Origin: Microbispora corallina
Lineage (GTDB): Bacteria > Actinomycetota > Actinomycetes > Streptosporangiales > Streptosporangiaceae
DNA: 64,000 nt
NCBI RefSeq assembly: GCF_016863035.1
Contig: NZ_BOOC01000014.1
Span: 1-64,000, forward strand
Direction: 5' to 3'
Below the pieces are notes generated by a model. It searched no databases, was not told the origin of the DNA, and was given only the letters and a program-made list of their open reading frames with translations. Both the position numbers and the translations under genes were made by a program. Numbering within the stretch: the stretch's first letter is position 1; the number at the start of each line of letters is the position of its first letter. Shown piece by piece: positions 45,399 to 54,629 of the stretch.

Positions 45399-46862
45399 TC
45401 AGGCGGTCTTCAGCGGCTGCCTCATGGCCGGCGCCTCGTCCTGCGGCGGGCACCCCTCGAAGGGCAGCCGCAGGACGAACCGTGCGCCGCCGGACGGCGA
45501 CTCTTCCACCTCGAGCGTCCCGCTGTGCGCGTCCGCGATGTCGCGAGCGATGGCCAGGCCGAGGCCGCTGCCGCCCTGGTCGCGGCTGCGGGCGGCGTCG
45601 AGACGCGTGAAGCGTTCGAAGATGCGCTCCCGGTCGGCCTCGGGCACGCCCGCGCCGTCGTCGCTGACGGACAGCTCCGCCATGGAGTCCGAGCGGCGGA
45701 CGGCGACCTCGACCCCGCGCCGGCCGTGCCGCTGCGCGTTGTCCAGCAGGTTGGTCAGCAGCCTGGCCAGGTGGCCCCGGTAGGCGTTGACCGTGACGCC
45801 GTCCTCCAGGCGCAGCCGAACCGGAAGCCGGTCGCAGCGCCGGCGGGTCTCCTGCCTGACGAGGTCGCCGAGGTCGAGCGGCGTCCAGGATTCGGGCTGC
45901 AGCGCCCCCACGCGGGCGAGCAGCAGGAGGTCGCCGATGATCCCCTCCAGCCGGTCGACGTCGGACAGGGCGTGTTCGAGCAGGTCGCCGAGGTCGGTCT
46001 CCTGCGGGTGAAGCTGGGCCTCCTCCAGCTGGGCGCGCAGACCCGCCAGCGGGGTGCGCAGCTCGTGGGAGGCGTCCGCGGCGAACTGACGCTGCTGGCG
46101 CAGCGCGCGCTCGGTGACGCTCTTGGCCTTCTCGATGCGGCCGAGCGTGCCGTTCACCGTACGGGCGAGTTCGGCGACCTCGTCGTGGCCGGACGGCTCC
46201 GGCACGCGCTCGCTGAGGTCGTGCACGTTGATGGCGGCGAGCTGGGAGCGGATGCCCTCGACCGGGCGGAGCGTACGCCCGGCGATCTTCCAAGTCCCCC
46301 AGGCGGTCAGGACCAGCAGCACGGCGACCTCCGCGATGAAGAAGGAATCGAACACACCTACCGGGTTCAGGCCCGAGACGGGCCGCCCCGCGTACACGAC
46401 GGGGGAGGACGGTGAGGGCGACAGGCGCACGGCGGCGAGGTGGAGGCACCCGAGTCCGGGAATCCGGCAGGTGCGGACCTCCTTGATCGGGTCCAGGGCG
46501 GTCGGCAGGGCGTCGCTCAGGACCGGCAGCCCCCGGGCGGCCGGCGAGGACGCCAGGACCTCCCTGTGGGCGCCGACGACCTGGACGAGGTCGACGCCCG
46601 CCACCCGCGGCCGGACGGCGTCGTGGAGCTGACCGGCCCGTACGGCGGCGCCCGTGAGGACCGCCTGCCTCCGGGCGTCCAGCCACAGGGTGCTGGAGAA
46701 CGTCTGACGGGCGGTCAGCGCCCCGACCAGGCCGGTCGGCGCCAGGAGGATCGCCGCGAGGAGCGTCACGAGCACCGTGAGCCGTCCCTTGATCGACCGC
46801 GGTCCCAGCCGGGCCGGGGTCCTGCGTAGCCGCTCGATGAGCGGGCCTTTCACGTGACTCAA
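45399..46862 (-). CDS. Sensor histidine kinase (orphan)
   Basis: The protein of about 487 residues has two membrane helices around a sensor region (residues about 30-50 and 180-205), a HAMP domain, the H-box FAADASHELRTPLAGLRAQL, N-box LLTNLLDNAQRHG, and G-boxes SDDGAGVPE and GGSGLGLAIA. The TTG behind GGAGGACGGCC is preferred; GTG nine bases later is the alternative. No response regulator gene adjoins, so its partner lies elsewhere. The signal is unknown. Confidence 0.9.
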   Translation of the reverse strand: MSHVKGPLIERLRRTPARLGPRSIKGRLTVLVTLLAAILLAPTGLVGALTARQTFSSTLWLDARRQAVLTGAAVRAGQLHDAVRPRVAGVDLVQVVGAHREVLASSPAARGLPVLSDALPTALDPIKEVRTCRIPGLGCLHLAAVRLSPSPSSPVVYAGRPVSGLNPVGVFDSFFIAEVAVLLVLTAWGTWKIAGRTLRPVEGIRSQLAAINVHDLSERVPEPSGHDEVAELARTVNGTLGRIEKAKSVTERALRQQRQFAADASHELRTPLAGLRAQLEEAQLHPQETDLGDLLEHALSDVDRLEGIIGDLLLLARVGALQPESWTPLDLGDLVRQETRRRCDRLPVRLRLEDGVTVNAYRGHLARLLTNLLDNAQRHGRRGVEVAVRRSDSMAELSVSDDGAGVPEADRERIFERFTRLDAARSRDQGGSGLGLAIARDIADAHSGTLEVEESPSGGARFVLRLPFEGCPPQDEAPAMRQPLKTA

Positions 46863-47317
46863 GGCCGTCCTCCTCGGGAGGCGGGCGATCGTCCAGGCAC
46901 ATGCGGAGAGTGAGTGACGGCCCTGTCGCTCCCGGGCGCGTGCCGCGCCGCCGATTGACCGCTGTGGATGCGACTGCGATGGCGAGTTCCCGTGACCCGC
47001 CTTCATGCTTTCCAGTGGTGCCGCGTGAGGCCACAGCGTCTGAGATGGACGCCTTCTGCCAGGTCACGGCACATGTTTGCGCGTACAGGCCTTACGCTAG
47101 CACTAACTGGAATTTCTCAAGTAAAAGAACCATCCCAGTTTGTGCCGCTTTCGGGGACGGTCGCGGGGGCCGCGGCCTGGGGGAACTCGGCACAGGGCCG
47201 GGTCGTTGGACGAGACGGCGAGGTGGCGGGCCCCACTTGTGGGAGCGCCGCTCCGCGGGCACCATCCCCACTGAGCCGTGCAAGGGCTGATCGCAAGGTC
47301 GCGTCGTGGAGGCAGCG
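46863..47317. other. 455-bp divergent intergenic region
   Basis: The region separates the kinase from the BI-1 gene. An AT-richer segment near 47090-47150 is the probable promoter area, but I see no clear operator, repeat or small gene. Confidence 0.5.
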
Positions 47318-48103
47318 ATGGAGAGCAAGAACCCGATATTCAGCCGGCGTGGGCCGGCCGGTCAGCGGGCGTGGACGGGGCCGGAGCCGACGGTGCAGCA
47401 GTTGGACGCGATGTACGCCGCCCCGTCGTACGCGCCGCCGACGGCCCGGGCGATGACGATGGACGACGTCGTCGTGCGCGGTTTCCTCACCTTGGGCACG
47501 CTCGTGCTCTCGGCCGCCCTGGCGTGGTACTTCAACGTCGGCTGGGGGCTCGCCGCCCCGGCGATGCTGGTGGGCCTGGTCCTCGGGCTGATCGTCTCGT
47601 TCCGGCAGAGCACCAACCCGGCGCTCATCCTCGGATACTCGGTCTGCTACGGCGTGGCCATCGGCGTGCTGAGCCACATGTACGAGAACTTCTACAGCGG
47701 GATCGTCCTGCAGGCCGTCCTCGGCACGATGGTCGCCTTCGGCGGCACGCTGGCCGTCTACGCGCTCAAGATCTTCCGGCCCACGCCGAAGTTCGCCAAG
47801 TTCGTGGTCGCCGCCGGGTTCGCCGCCGTCGGCCTGATGCTGATCAACTGGATCGCGAGCATCTTCGTGAGCGGCGGCCTCGGCCTGCGGGCCGACAGCC
47901 CCGTCGGCTGGATCTTCAGCGCCGCCATGATCCTGCTCGGCTGCTTCTTCCTGCTCCTCGACTTCGACGAGATCGAGCGCGGGGTGCGGAGCGGCGTGCC
48001 CGAGCGGTACTCCTGGCTGATGGCCTTCGGCCTGACGCTCAGCCTCGTCTGGCTCTACCTGGAGATCCTTCGGTTCATCAGCTACTTCACGAACAACGAT
48101 TGA
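47318..48103 (+). CDS. Bax inhibitor-1/YccA family membrane protein
   Basis: The 261-residue protein has a polar N-terminus of about 55 residues and seven membrane helices, with the family features YSVCYGVAIGVLSHMYENFY and LLLDFDEIERGVRSGVPERYSW. BI-1 proteins are pH-sensitive calcium-leak channels; the bacterial role is unsettled. The ATG after GGAGGCAGCG is chosen over one 12 bases upstream. A strong terminator follows. Confidence 0.92.
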   Translation: MESKNPIFSRRGPAGQRAWTGPEPTVQQLDAMYAAPSYAPPTARAMTMDDVVVRGFLTLGTLVLSAALAWYFNVGWGLAAPAMLVGLVLGLIVSFRQSTNPALILGYSVCYGVAIGVLSHMYENFYSGIVLQAVLGTMVAFGGTLAVYALKIFRPTPKFAKFVVAAGFAAVGLMLINWIASIFVSGGLGLRADSPVGWIFSAAMILLGCFFLLLDFDEIERGVRSGVPERYSWLMAFGLTLSLVWLYLEILRFISYFTNND

Positions 48104-48120
48104 CCCGAGCCGGCCGGGGG

Positions 48121-48150
48121 AGCGCTCTTCGTCCTGAAGGGCGCTCTTTT
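48121..48150 (+). terminator. Rho-independent terminator of the BI-1 gene
   Basis: AGCGCTCTTC pairs with GAAGGGCGCT (ten pairs, one G-T) over loop GTCCT, followed by CTTTT. It starts 18 bases after the stop codon. Confidence 0.88.
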
Positions 48151-48289
48151 CGGCGTATAGCAGGACAGGACCGCGCACGGCGTAATCTTCGATCAACATC
48201 TCGTAACGAATCGATGTCCGCCAGGGGCTTGTCAAGCGCCGACCGGTGATGCACTGTGACACAAAGCAGCCTTTTCCGTGGAGGTGCCC

Positions 48290-48508
48290 ATGTCGTTGAA
48301 CCACTCACCGGAGACCCAGAACAAGCTGATCGCCCGCGTCCCGTCCATAACCGGGCGCGACCTCCCCGAGTGGTTCGAAGCCATCGACAACGGCCCGTCG
48401 TTCCTGCGCTGTGATGAGCGGGCCAACTGGCTCGCCGACGAGCACGGGCTGAGCCACGGCTACGCCGCCGCCATCGTTCTCGAGCACGAGCGGCGCCGCC
48501 GCTGGTAG
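48290..48508 (+). CDS. DUF4287-like small protein
   Basis: The 72-residue protein (SPETQNKLIARVPSITGRDL, EWFEAIDNGPSF, HGLSHGYAAAIVLEHERRR) resembles the DUF4287 family, whose role is not known. GGAGGTGCCC precedes the ATG. A terminator hairpin follows. Confidence 0.8.
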   Translation: MSLNHSPETQNKLIARVPSITGRDLPEWFEAIDNGPSFLRCDERANWLADEHGLSHGYAAAIVLEHERRRRW

Positions 48509-48542
48509 AACGACGGGACGGACGCCGTCCACACGTACGGCC

Positions 48543-48575
48543 GCGCCCGCACCGGATCGGTGCGGGCGCCTTCTT
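48543..48575 (+). terminator. Rho-independent terminator
   Basis: GCGCCCGCACC pairs perfectly with GGTGCGGGCGC over loop GGATC, then CTTCTT. It closes the DUF4287 transcript and lies shortly before the next start. Confidence 0.85.
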
Positions 48576-48592
48576 GTCTGCATGATGGTCAC

Positions 48593-49003
48593 ATGGATCT
48601 CGACAAGGCGCGTGCGTTCGTCAAGGACAACCACCGCGCGATCATGCTGACCTGGCACCCCGACGGGCGGCCGCAGACCTCTCCGGTGACCGTCGGCCTC
48701 GACGCCGAGGGCCACCTGGTGGTGAGCAGCCGCGAAACCGCCGTGAAGACCCGCAACCTCCGTGAGAACCCGCAGGTCGTCCTCACCGTGACGACCGACG
48801 CCTTCTTCGGCCCGTGGATCCAGGTCGAGGGGACCGCTCACATCGTCTCGCTCCCCGACGCCATGGAGCACCTGGTCCAGTACTACCGCGACATCAGCGG
48901 CGAGCACCCGGACTGGGACGACTACCGGGCCGCCATGGAGAGGGACAAGCGGGTGATCATCCGAATCGAGCCGACCCGGGCCGGCCCCGACCACCACGGC
49001 TGA
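48593..49003 (+). CDS. PPOX-class F420-dependent oxidoreductase
   Basis: The 136-residue split-barrel protein (IMLTWHPDGRPQTSPVTVGL, VVSSRETAVKTRNLRENPQV) belongs to the flavin/deazaflavin-binding PPOX family that is much expanded in actinobacteria. Binding of F420 rather than FMN is inferred from this subfamily. The substrate is unknown. There is little ribosome-binding signal. Confidence 0.85.
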   Translation: MDLDKARAFVKDNHRAIMLTWHPDGRPQTSPVTVGLDAEGHLVVSSRETAVKTRNLRENPQVVLTVTTDAFFGPWIQVEGTAHIVSLPDAMEHLVQYYRDISGEHPDWDDYRAAMERDKRVIIRIEPTRAGPDHHG

Positions 49004-49057
49004 CGCGGAGACGACCGCGGGCGGCGAGGGTCCTCCCCGCCCGCGGCCGGCCTCGGG

Positions 49058-50278
49058 TCAGGACAGCCGCTCCAGGACCATCGCCATGCCCTGGCCGCCG
49101 CCCACGCACATGGTCTCCAGCCCGATCGACTTGTCGTGGAAGCGCAGGCCGTTGATCAGCGTGGAGGTGATCCGGGCGCCGGTCATGCCGAACGGGTGCC
49201 CGACCGCGATCGCCCCGCCGTTCACGTTGAGGCGGTCGAGGTCGATGCCGAGCTCCTGGTACGACGGGATCACCTGGGCGGCGAACGCCTCGTTGATCTC
49301 CACGAGGTCCACGTCGCCGATCGCCATGCCGGCCCGGGACAGCGCCTGGCGGGACGCCTCGACGGGCCCGAGGCCCATGATCTCCGGGGACAGGCCGGTC
49401 ACGCCGGTCGAGACGATCCTGGCCAGCGGGGTGATCCCCAGCTCGGCCGCCTTGGTGTCGCTCATCACCACGACCGCGGCCGCGCCGTCGTTCAGCGGGC
49501 AGCAGTTGCCCGCCGTGACCGTGCCGTCGGGACGGAAGACCGGCTTGAGCTGCGACACGGCCTCGTACGTCGTCCCCGCGCGGGGGCCGTCGTCCTTCGC
49601 CACCACCGAGCCGTCGGGCAGCGTCACCGGGGTGATGTCGCTCTCCCAGAAGCCGTTCGCGACGGCCTTCTCCGCGAGGTTCTGCGACCGCACGCCGAAC
49701 TCGTCCTGCTCGCGGCGCGACACGCCCCTGAGCCCGGCCACGTTCTCGGCCGTCTGGCCCATCGCGATGTAGACGTCGGGCAGCGCGCCGTCCTCGCGCG
49801 GGTCGTGCCAGGCCGCCGCCCCGCCCTCGGCCGCCCTGTCGGTGCGCGCCTTGGCGTCGAGGAACAGCGGGTTGGTCGTGTCGGGGAGGGAGTCGGAGTT
49901 GCCCTTCACGAACCGGGAGACCGCCTCCACACCGGCCGAGATGAACACGTCGCCCTCGCCCGCCTTGATCGCGTGGAAGGCCATCCGGGTGGTCTGGAGC
50001 GACGACGAGCAGTACCGCGTGACGGTCGTCCCCGGCACGCCGTCGAGCCCGAGCAGCACGGACACCACGCGGGCCATGTTGAAGCCCTGCTCGCCCCCGG
50101 GCAGGCCGCAGCCGAGCATCAGGTCGTCCACGTCGTTCGGGTCGAGTTGAGGGACCTTCGCCAGCGCGGCCCGGATCATCTGAACGGTCATGTCGTCCGG
50201 ACGGATCCCGGTGAGCGACCCCTTGAACGCGCGGCCGATGGGCGACCGCGCGGTCGCCACGATGACTGCCTCGGGCAT
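49058..50278 (-). CDS. fadA: Acetyl-CoA C-acyltransferase (thiolase)
   Basis: The 406-residue protein has the thiolase active-site Cys in TVTRYCSSSLQT, the His in VNGGAIAVGHPFGMTG and the second Cys in TMCVGGGQGMAMVLE. It splits 3-ketoacyl-CoA in beta-oxidation or makes acetoacetyl-CoA. AGGAGACGCAC precedes the ATG. Order thiolase, GDSL hydrolase, cbs, metB matches the Mycobacterium fadA3 region. Confidence 0.94.
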   Translation of the reverse strand: MPEAVIVATARSPIGRAFKGSLTGIRPDDMTVQMIRAALAKVPQLDPNDVDDLMLGCGLPGGEQGFNMARVVSVLLGLDGVPGTTVTRYCSSSLQTTRMAFHAIKAGEGDVFISAGVEAVSRFVKGNSDSLPDTTNPLFLDAKARTDRAAEGGAAAWHDPREDGALPDVYIAMGQTAENVAGLRGVSRREQDEFGVRSQNLAEKAVANGFWESDITPVTLPDGSVVAKDDGPRAGTTYEAVSQLKPVFRPDGTVTAGNCCPLNDGAAAVVVMSDTKAAELGITPLARIVSTGVTGLSPEIMGLGPVEASRQALSRAGMAIGDVDLVEINEAFAAQVIPSYQELGIDLDRLNVNGGAIAVGHPFGMTGARITSTLINGLRFHDKSIGLETMCVGGGQGMAMVLERLS

Positions 50279-50410
50279 GTGCGTCTCCTGCCTGCTCGTG
50301 CCACCCCGCTCAGGGTTTCGGGCGGCCCTCCTCCCGGAGGTTACCCTTCGGTACGCCGCCCGCCACGCCTGGGGGCCGCCGGAACAGAACTTTGTACCAC
50401 TGCACAGCTC

Positions 50411-50618
50411 TTCCCGCTCACCATCGGGGCGCTCGCGATCCGCCGTCTTCCTTCGTCGCTCGGGGTCGATCGTTCCTCGCTCCCCGCTCGCTTCTCCGTC
50501 CAGACGGCGGCGCGCCCCTCCGGATCGCTCGGGCGTTTCCCGCTCACCGTCGGGACGGCCGGGATCCGCCGTCTTCCTTAGTCCAGACGGCGGCGCGCCC
50601 CTCCGGATCGCCCGGGCG
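50411..50618. repeat. Compound direct repeat related to the element at 32591
   Basis: A 43-bp segment (50411-50453 and 50537-50579) and a 38-bp segment (50498-50535 and 50581-50618) each occur twice. In the first unit they are split by 44 bp, which together with the flanks (50442-50505, minus strand) resembles the element at 32591-32654; the second unit lacks the middle. The stretch fills most of the 347-bp gap between two minus-strand genes and holds no other gene. Confidence 0.8.
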
Positions 50619-50625
50619 AGGAAGG

Positions 50626-51987
50626 TCAGCCGTACATGCCGGGGGTGGTGGCGGTGCCGTCGTTGAGGGCGTGCAGGGCGCCGCGCTCGTCGCGCCAGAT
50701 GCGCCAGCCGTTCTGGCTGCCCGTGAACCACGAGGGAGGCGGCGTGGACGAGGTGACCCGCCTGCCCGTGGCCAGGTCGAACTCGCACAGGGCGGCGATC
50801 GAGTAGAAGCCGGGGGTCATGCCGCGCAGCGCCAGCGGCTTGGGGTCGGTGACGCAGAAGGACCATCCGCTGGCGCCCTTGACCGGGGTGGGCTCGCCGG
50901 TGCTCAGGTCGTAGACCGTGCCGGGGGCGTCGCGCTTGAGGAAGCCGAGCTTGTCCATCCCGGGCGGGAACGCCAGCCACCAGCCCGTGCCGGGCACCTG
51001 CGTCGGGGTGATCTGCCCGAGGACCCGCCCGGTCTCGGCGTCGAGCCGGGCGAAGCCGCCGTACTGGCCCTGCTCGTCGACGGGCCGTACGACGGGGGCG
51101 AAGGCCGGGTTGCCGCTGGGGTAGACGCGCACGACCGAGGGCCGCATCCAGTCCACCGCTCCATCGGACAGCCGGGCGGAGAACAGCCCGAACGTCGAGG
51201 TCTGCTTGGTCTGGGGGTTGGTGTAGGGGGCGACGTACCCGACGAGCTTGTCCCTGGTCGCCCCGAACGCCCAGCCGCCCGACATGTCGACGCCCTCGCC
51301 GAGCGCCTGCTCGATGGGGAGCTGCCAGACGACCTTGCCGGTCTTCACGTCGTGGGACTCCAGCACGGGGTGGGAGGCGAGCCGCAGCAGCACGACCCGC
51401 GCCGGGTCGGACCACTCGACCTCGGCGATGCCCTGCAGCCGCCACTGGACCTTGCCGTCCTTCGGCCCGAGGACGACGACCCGGGCGCTGGACAGGGCGG
51501 TGTTCTCCGACAGGCAGACGTACGGCCCGCAGCGCTGCGGGCCGAACGTCGAGTGGACGGGCCGGGTCCAGATCTGCCGGCCGGTGCGCGCGTCCCGCGC
51601 GACCAGCGTGACCTTGTCCTTGCCCTGCGGGGTGGGGTCGAGCGCGACCACCACGGCCTGGCCGCCGCCGGTCTCGACCGTGGCCGGCGCCTGCACGCCC
51701 ATGCCGGGCAGCCGTCCCGCCATGGTCGCGGCATGGGTCCACAGGGTGCGCCCGGAGGCGAGGTCGAGGGCGACGGTCTCCAGCGTGCCGTCGGCCTTCA
51801 TCGAAGTGGCGGCCGCGACGCCCGCTCCGACGGTGGCGCGGCTGACGGCGTTCACGTGCGTGTTCTGCCAGGACGGGACGTCCCGGGCGGCGTCGTCGCC
51901 GCCACCGGAGCAGCCTGCCAGCGCGCCGGCCGACAGGAAGGCGGTCGCGGCGAACGTCAGGGCGGGTTTCGCGTGAGGCCGGATCAT
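50626..51987 (-). CDS. Lipoprotein with a PQQ-like beta-propeller
   Basis: The 453-residue protein has a lipoprotein signal (FLSAGALAGCSGGG, Cys at about residue 26) and then repeats of the propeller type with xxxGxxxW motifs: LASGRTLWTH, ARTGRQIWTR, PKDGKVQWRL, VKTGKVVWQL. It should sit on the outer face of the membrane. No catalytic motif is seen; a scaffold or ligand-binding role is likely. TAGGAGTGAA precedes the ATG. Confidence 0.85.
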   Translation of the reverse strand: MIRPHAKPALTFAATAFLSAGALAGCSGGGDDAARDVPSWQNTHVNAVSRATVGAGVAAATSMKADGTLETVALDLASGRTLWTHAATMAGRLPGMGVQAPATVETGGGQAVVVALDPTPQGKDKVTLVARDARTGRQIWTRPVHSTFGPQRCGPYVCLSENTALSSARVVVLGPKDGKVQWRLQGIAEVEWSDPARVVLLRLASHPVLESHDVKTGKVVWQLPIEQALGEGVDMSGGWAFGATRDKLVGYVAPYTNPQTKQTSTFGLFSARLSDGAVDWMRPSVVRVYPSGNPAFAPVVRPVDEQGQYGGFARLDAETGRVLGQITPTQVPGTGWWLAFPPGMDKLGFLKRDAPGTVYDLSTGEPTPVKGASGWSFCVTDPKPLALRGMTPGFYSIAALCEFDLATGRRVTSSTPPPSWFTGSQNGWRIWRDERGALHALNDGTATTPGMYG

Positions 51988-52034
51988 TTCACTCCTACAG
52001 GGGGTGATGGCCCGGCCGCGTAAGGTGACCGACT

Positions 52035-53027
52035 CTAGGCGCTCGGAAGCGGCCCGGGTCTCCGGCGGAGCAGCGCCGCCCATCGTCCATGAGGGCCGAC
52101 CGCCCGGCCGGCGACGCGGGTCGCGGTGACCTCGGTGCCGGGTTCCTCTACGGCCATGGCCGCCAAAAGGTATTGCGATCCTTCGACGCGCACGGGTTCG
52201 GGTTCTGGCCACAACCCCAACGCGGCGCATACAGACGGTAGCACTGCGTACGCGGCTTGTAGGTAACCTCGTGCAGATGGATGAAAACGATCGGGTCCGA
52301 ACATCTCGGCCGGGTTGGCGTCGAACTCGGGGCCCAGGAGGTCGGCGAACGCCACCGTCCGGCCGCCGGCCTCGACCACCGCGACGGTCTGGGCGGCGGC
52401 GAGCTGGCGCGACCACCGCCGGGTGACCCACCGCAGCGGCTGGGCGATCGGGCGGACCGTGCCGAGGTCGGGGCAGGTGCCGACGACCACCTCGGCCCCG
52501 GTGTCGCGCAGCCGGCGGACCGCCTTCTGGAGGTGGTGGACGGCGCGGGCGGGCGGGGTGGCCGTGGTGACGTCGTTGGCGCCCACGAAGATCACCGCGA
52601 TCTCCGGCCGCTCCTCCAGCACCCGCTCGACCTGGTCTCCCAGGTGAACGGACTCCGCGCCGGACCGGCCCACGACGGTCAGCCGTACGGGCCGCTCGGC
52701 GACCGCGGCCAGGCCGAGCGCGATGACGACGGCCGGGGTGTCCTGCGGGCGGGTCATGCCCAGGCCGACGGAGGTGGAGTCGCCGAGCACGACCATGCGG
52801 AGGGGCTCGCCGGGGTAGGCGCCGTAGACGCCGTCGGACGGGGGGCCGTCGAGTCCGTGGGGCTGGCCGACGATCCTGCGGGCCAGCATCGCCTCCGCCA
52901 TCAGCAGGCCGTACGTCACCGCGCCGAGCGCGGTCAGCCCGCCGCCGCCCAGAGCGGCGGCGGTGGCGATGCGACGGGCGGCGCGCGCCGCGCCGGTCGT
53001 CCAGAACACCCACCCTCCTCGCGTCAC
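52035..53027 (-). CDS. SGNH/GDSL-type hydrolase with N-terminal membrane helix
   Basis: The 330-residue protein has one membrane helix near the N-terminus and then the SGNH blocks: VLGDSTSVGLG (Ser), GRSGAESV (Gly), VGANDVT (Asn) and DRFHPSARGY (Asp and His). It is likely an extracytoplasmic esterase or acyl hydrolase. It lies divergent from cbs; a similar gene is near cbs in Mycobacterium. Confidence 0.88.
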   Translation of the reverse strand: MTRGGWVFWTTGAARAARRIATAAALGGGGLTALGAVTYGLLMAEAMLARRIVGQPHGLDGPPSDGVYGAYPGEPLRMVVLGDSTSVGLGMTRPQDTPAVVIALGLAAVAERPVRLTVVGRSGAESVHLGDQVERVLEERPEIAVIFVGANDVTTATPPARAVHHLQKAVRRLRDTGAEVVVGTCPDLGTVRPIAQPLRWVTRRWSRQLAAAQTVAVVEAGGRTVAFADLLGPEFDANPAEMFGPDRFHPSARGYLQAAYAVLPSVCAALGLWPEPEPVRVEGSQYLLAAMAVEEPGTEVTATRVAGRAVGPHGRWAALLRRRPGPLPSA

Positions 53028-53128
53028 GGTACGGTTTGAGAGAAGAAACTAGCCGAGTCCCGGCCACCCCCTCGGGACGGGGCTGTGAGCAGGCTGACAA
53101 GCTTCGGCAAACCAAGGTGGTCTTCGCG

Positions 53129-54499
53129 GTGCGCGTACACGACTCGCTGATCGAGCTGATGGGCAACACCCCGCTCGTGCGGCTGCGCAAGGTGGCGGCG
53201 GGCGCGCCCGCCCAGGTGCTGGCCAAGGTGGAGTACTTCAACCCCGGCGGATCGGTGAAGGACCGGATCGCGGTGCGGATGGTCGAGGCCGCGGAGCGGA
53301 GCGGGGCGCTCAAGCCCGGCGGGACGATCGTGGAGCCGACGTCCGGCAACACCGGCGTGGGGCTGGCGATCGTCGCCCAGGAGAAGGGCTACCGCTGCCT
53401 GTTCGTCTGCCCGGACAAGGTCGCCCAGGACAAGATCTCGGTCCTGCGGGCGTACGGCGCCGAGGTGGTGGTCTGCCCGACCGCCGTGTCCCCCGACCAC
53501 CCGGACTCGTACTACTCGGTCTCCGACCGGCTGGCCCGGGAGACCCCGAACGCCTGGAAGCCCGACCAGTACTCCAACCCGGAGAACCCGAACAGCCACT
53601 ACCACTCGACCGGCCCGGAGATCTGGGAGCAGACCGAGGGCCGGGTCACCCACTTCGTGGCCGGCATCGGCACCGGCGGCACGATCAGCGGCACGGGGCG
53701 GTACCTCAAGGAGATCTCCGGCAGCCGCGTCAAGATCATCGGCGCCGACCCCGAGGGGTCGGTCTACTCGGGCGGCACCGGCCGTCCGTACCTGGTCGAG
53801 GGCGTGGGCGAGGACATCTGGCCGGTCACGTACGACACGGAAATCTGCGACGAGATCATCGCGGTGTCCGACAAGGACTCGTTCGGCATGACCCGCCGGC
53901 TGGCTCGCGAGGAGGCGCTGCTGGTCGGCGGCTCGTGCGGCCTGGCCGTCGTCGCGGCCGTCAGGGTGGCCCAGGCCGCCGGGCCGGACGACGTCGTGGT
54001 GGTGCTGCTGCCCGACGGCGGCCGCGGCTACCTGTCGAAGATCTTCAACGACGAGTGGATGGCCGACTACGGCTTCCTGACCACCTCAAGCGAGGAGGGC
54101 CTGGTCGGGGACGTGCTGCGGCGCAAGACGTCCGGGCTGCCGGAGTTCGTCCACGTGCACCCGCACGAGTCGGTCGGCACCGCCATCTCCATCATGCGGG
54201 AGTACAACGTCTCGCAGCTTCCCGTGATGAAGGAGGAGCCGCCGGTCATGGCGGCCGAGGTCGTCGGCTCGATCGTCGAGCGCGACCTGCTGGAGGGCCT
54301 TTACCACGGCCGGGTCCGCTCCGACGACCAGATCGGCGGCCACATGTCCGCCCTCCTGCCCATGATCGGGTCGGGCGAGCCGGTGGCCCGCGCCGTCGAG
54401 GCGCTGGAGAAGGCCGACGCCGCCGTGGTCCTCGACGACGGCAAGCCGGTCGGCATGGTCACCCGCCAGGACCTCCTCGCGTTCCTGGCGAACCATTAG
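53129..54499 (+). CDS. cbs: Cystathionine beta-synthase
   Basis: The 456-residue protein has the PLP-binding fold type II part (NPGGSVKDRIAVRM with the Lys, PTSGNTGVGLAI, GIGTGGTISGTGRYL) and two C-terminal CBS domains (residues about 335-456). It makes cystathionine from serine and homocysteine. The GTG eight bases after AGGTGG is used. The metB-type gene 130 bp downstream completes transsulfuration. Confidence 0.93.
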   Translation: MRVHDSLIELMGNTPLVRLRKVAAGAPAQVLAKVEYFNPGGSVKDRIAVRMVEAAERSGALKPGGTIVEPTSGNTGVGLAIVAQEKGYRCLFVCPDKVAQDKISVLRAYGAEVVVCPTAVSPDHPDSYYSVSDRLARETPNAWKPDQYSNPENPNSHYHSTGPEIWEQTEGRVTHFVAGIGTGGTISGTGRYLKEISGSRVKIIGADPEGSVYSGGTGRPYLVEGVGEDIWPVTYDTEICDEIIAVSDKDSFGMTRRLAREEALLVGGSCGLAVVAAVRVAQAAGPDDVVVVLLPDGGRGYLSKIFNDEWMADYGFLTTSSEEGLVGDVLRRKTSGLPEFVHVHPHESVGTAISIMREYNVSQLPVMKEEPPVMAAEVVGSIVERDLLEGLYHGRVRSDDQIGGHMSALLPMIGSGEPVARAVEALEKADAAVVLDDGKPVGMVTRQDLLAFLANH

Positions 54500-54629
54500 G
54501 GCAATCAGGGCTCTTTGGACATGTCCTGAAAAATCAGGTGATCTTGGGTCGGACGATCTACAACAAATAGGACGCTAGGGGTGCTCGGGCCGCCAGGAGC
54601 AGGGGGGACGGGCGACTACGCTCGACCCC

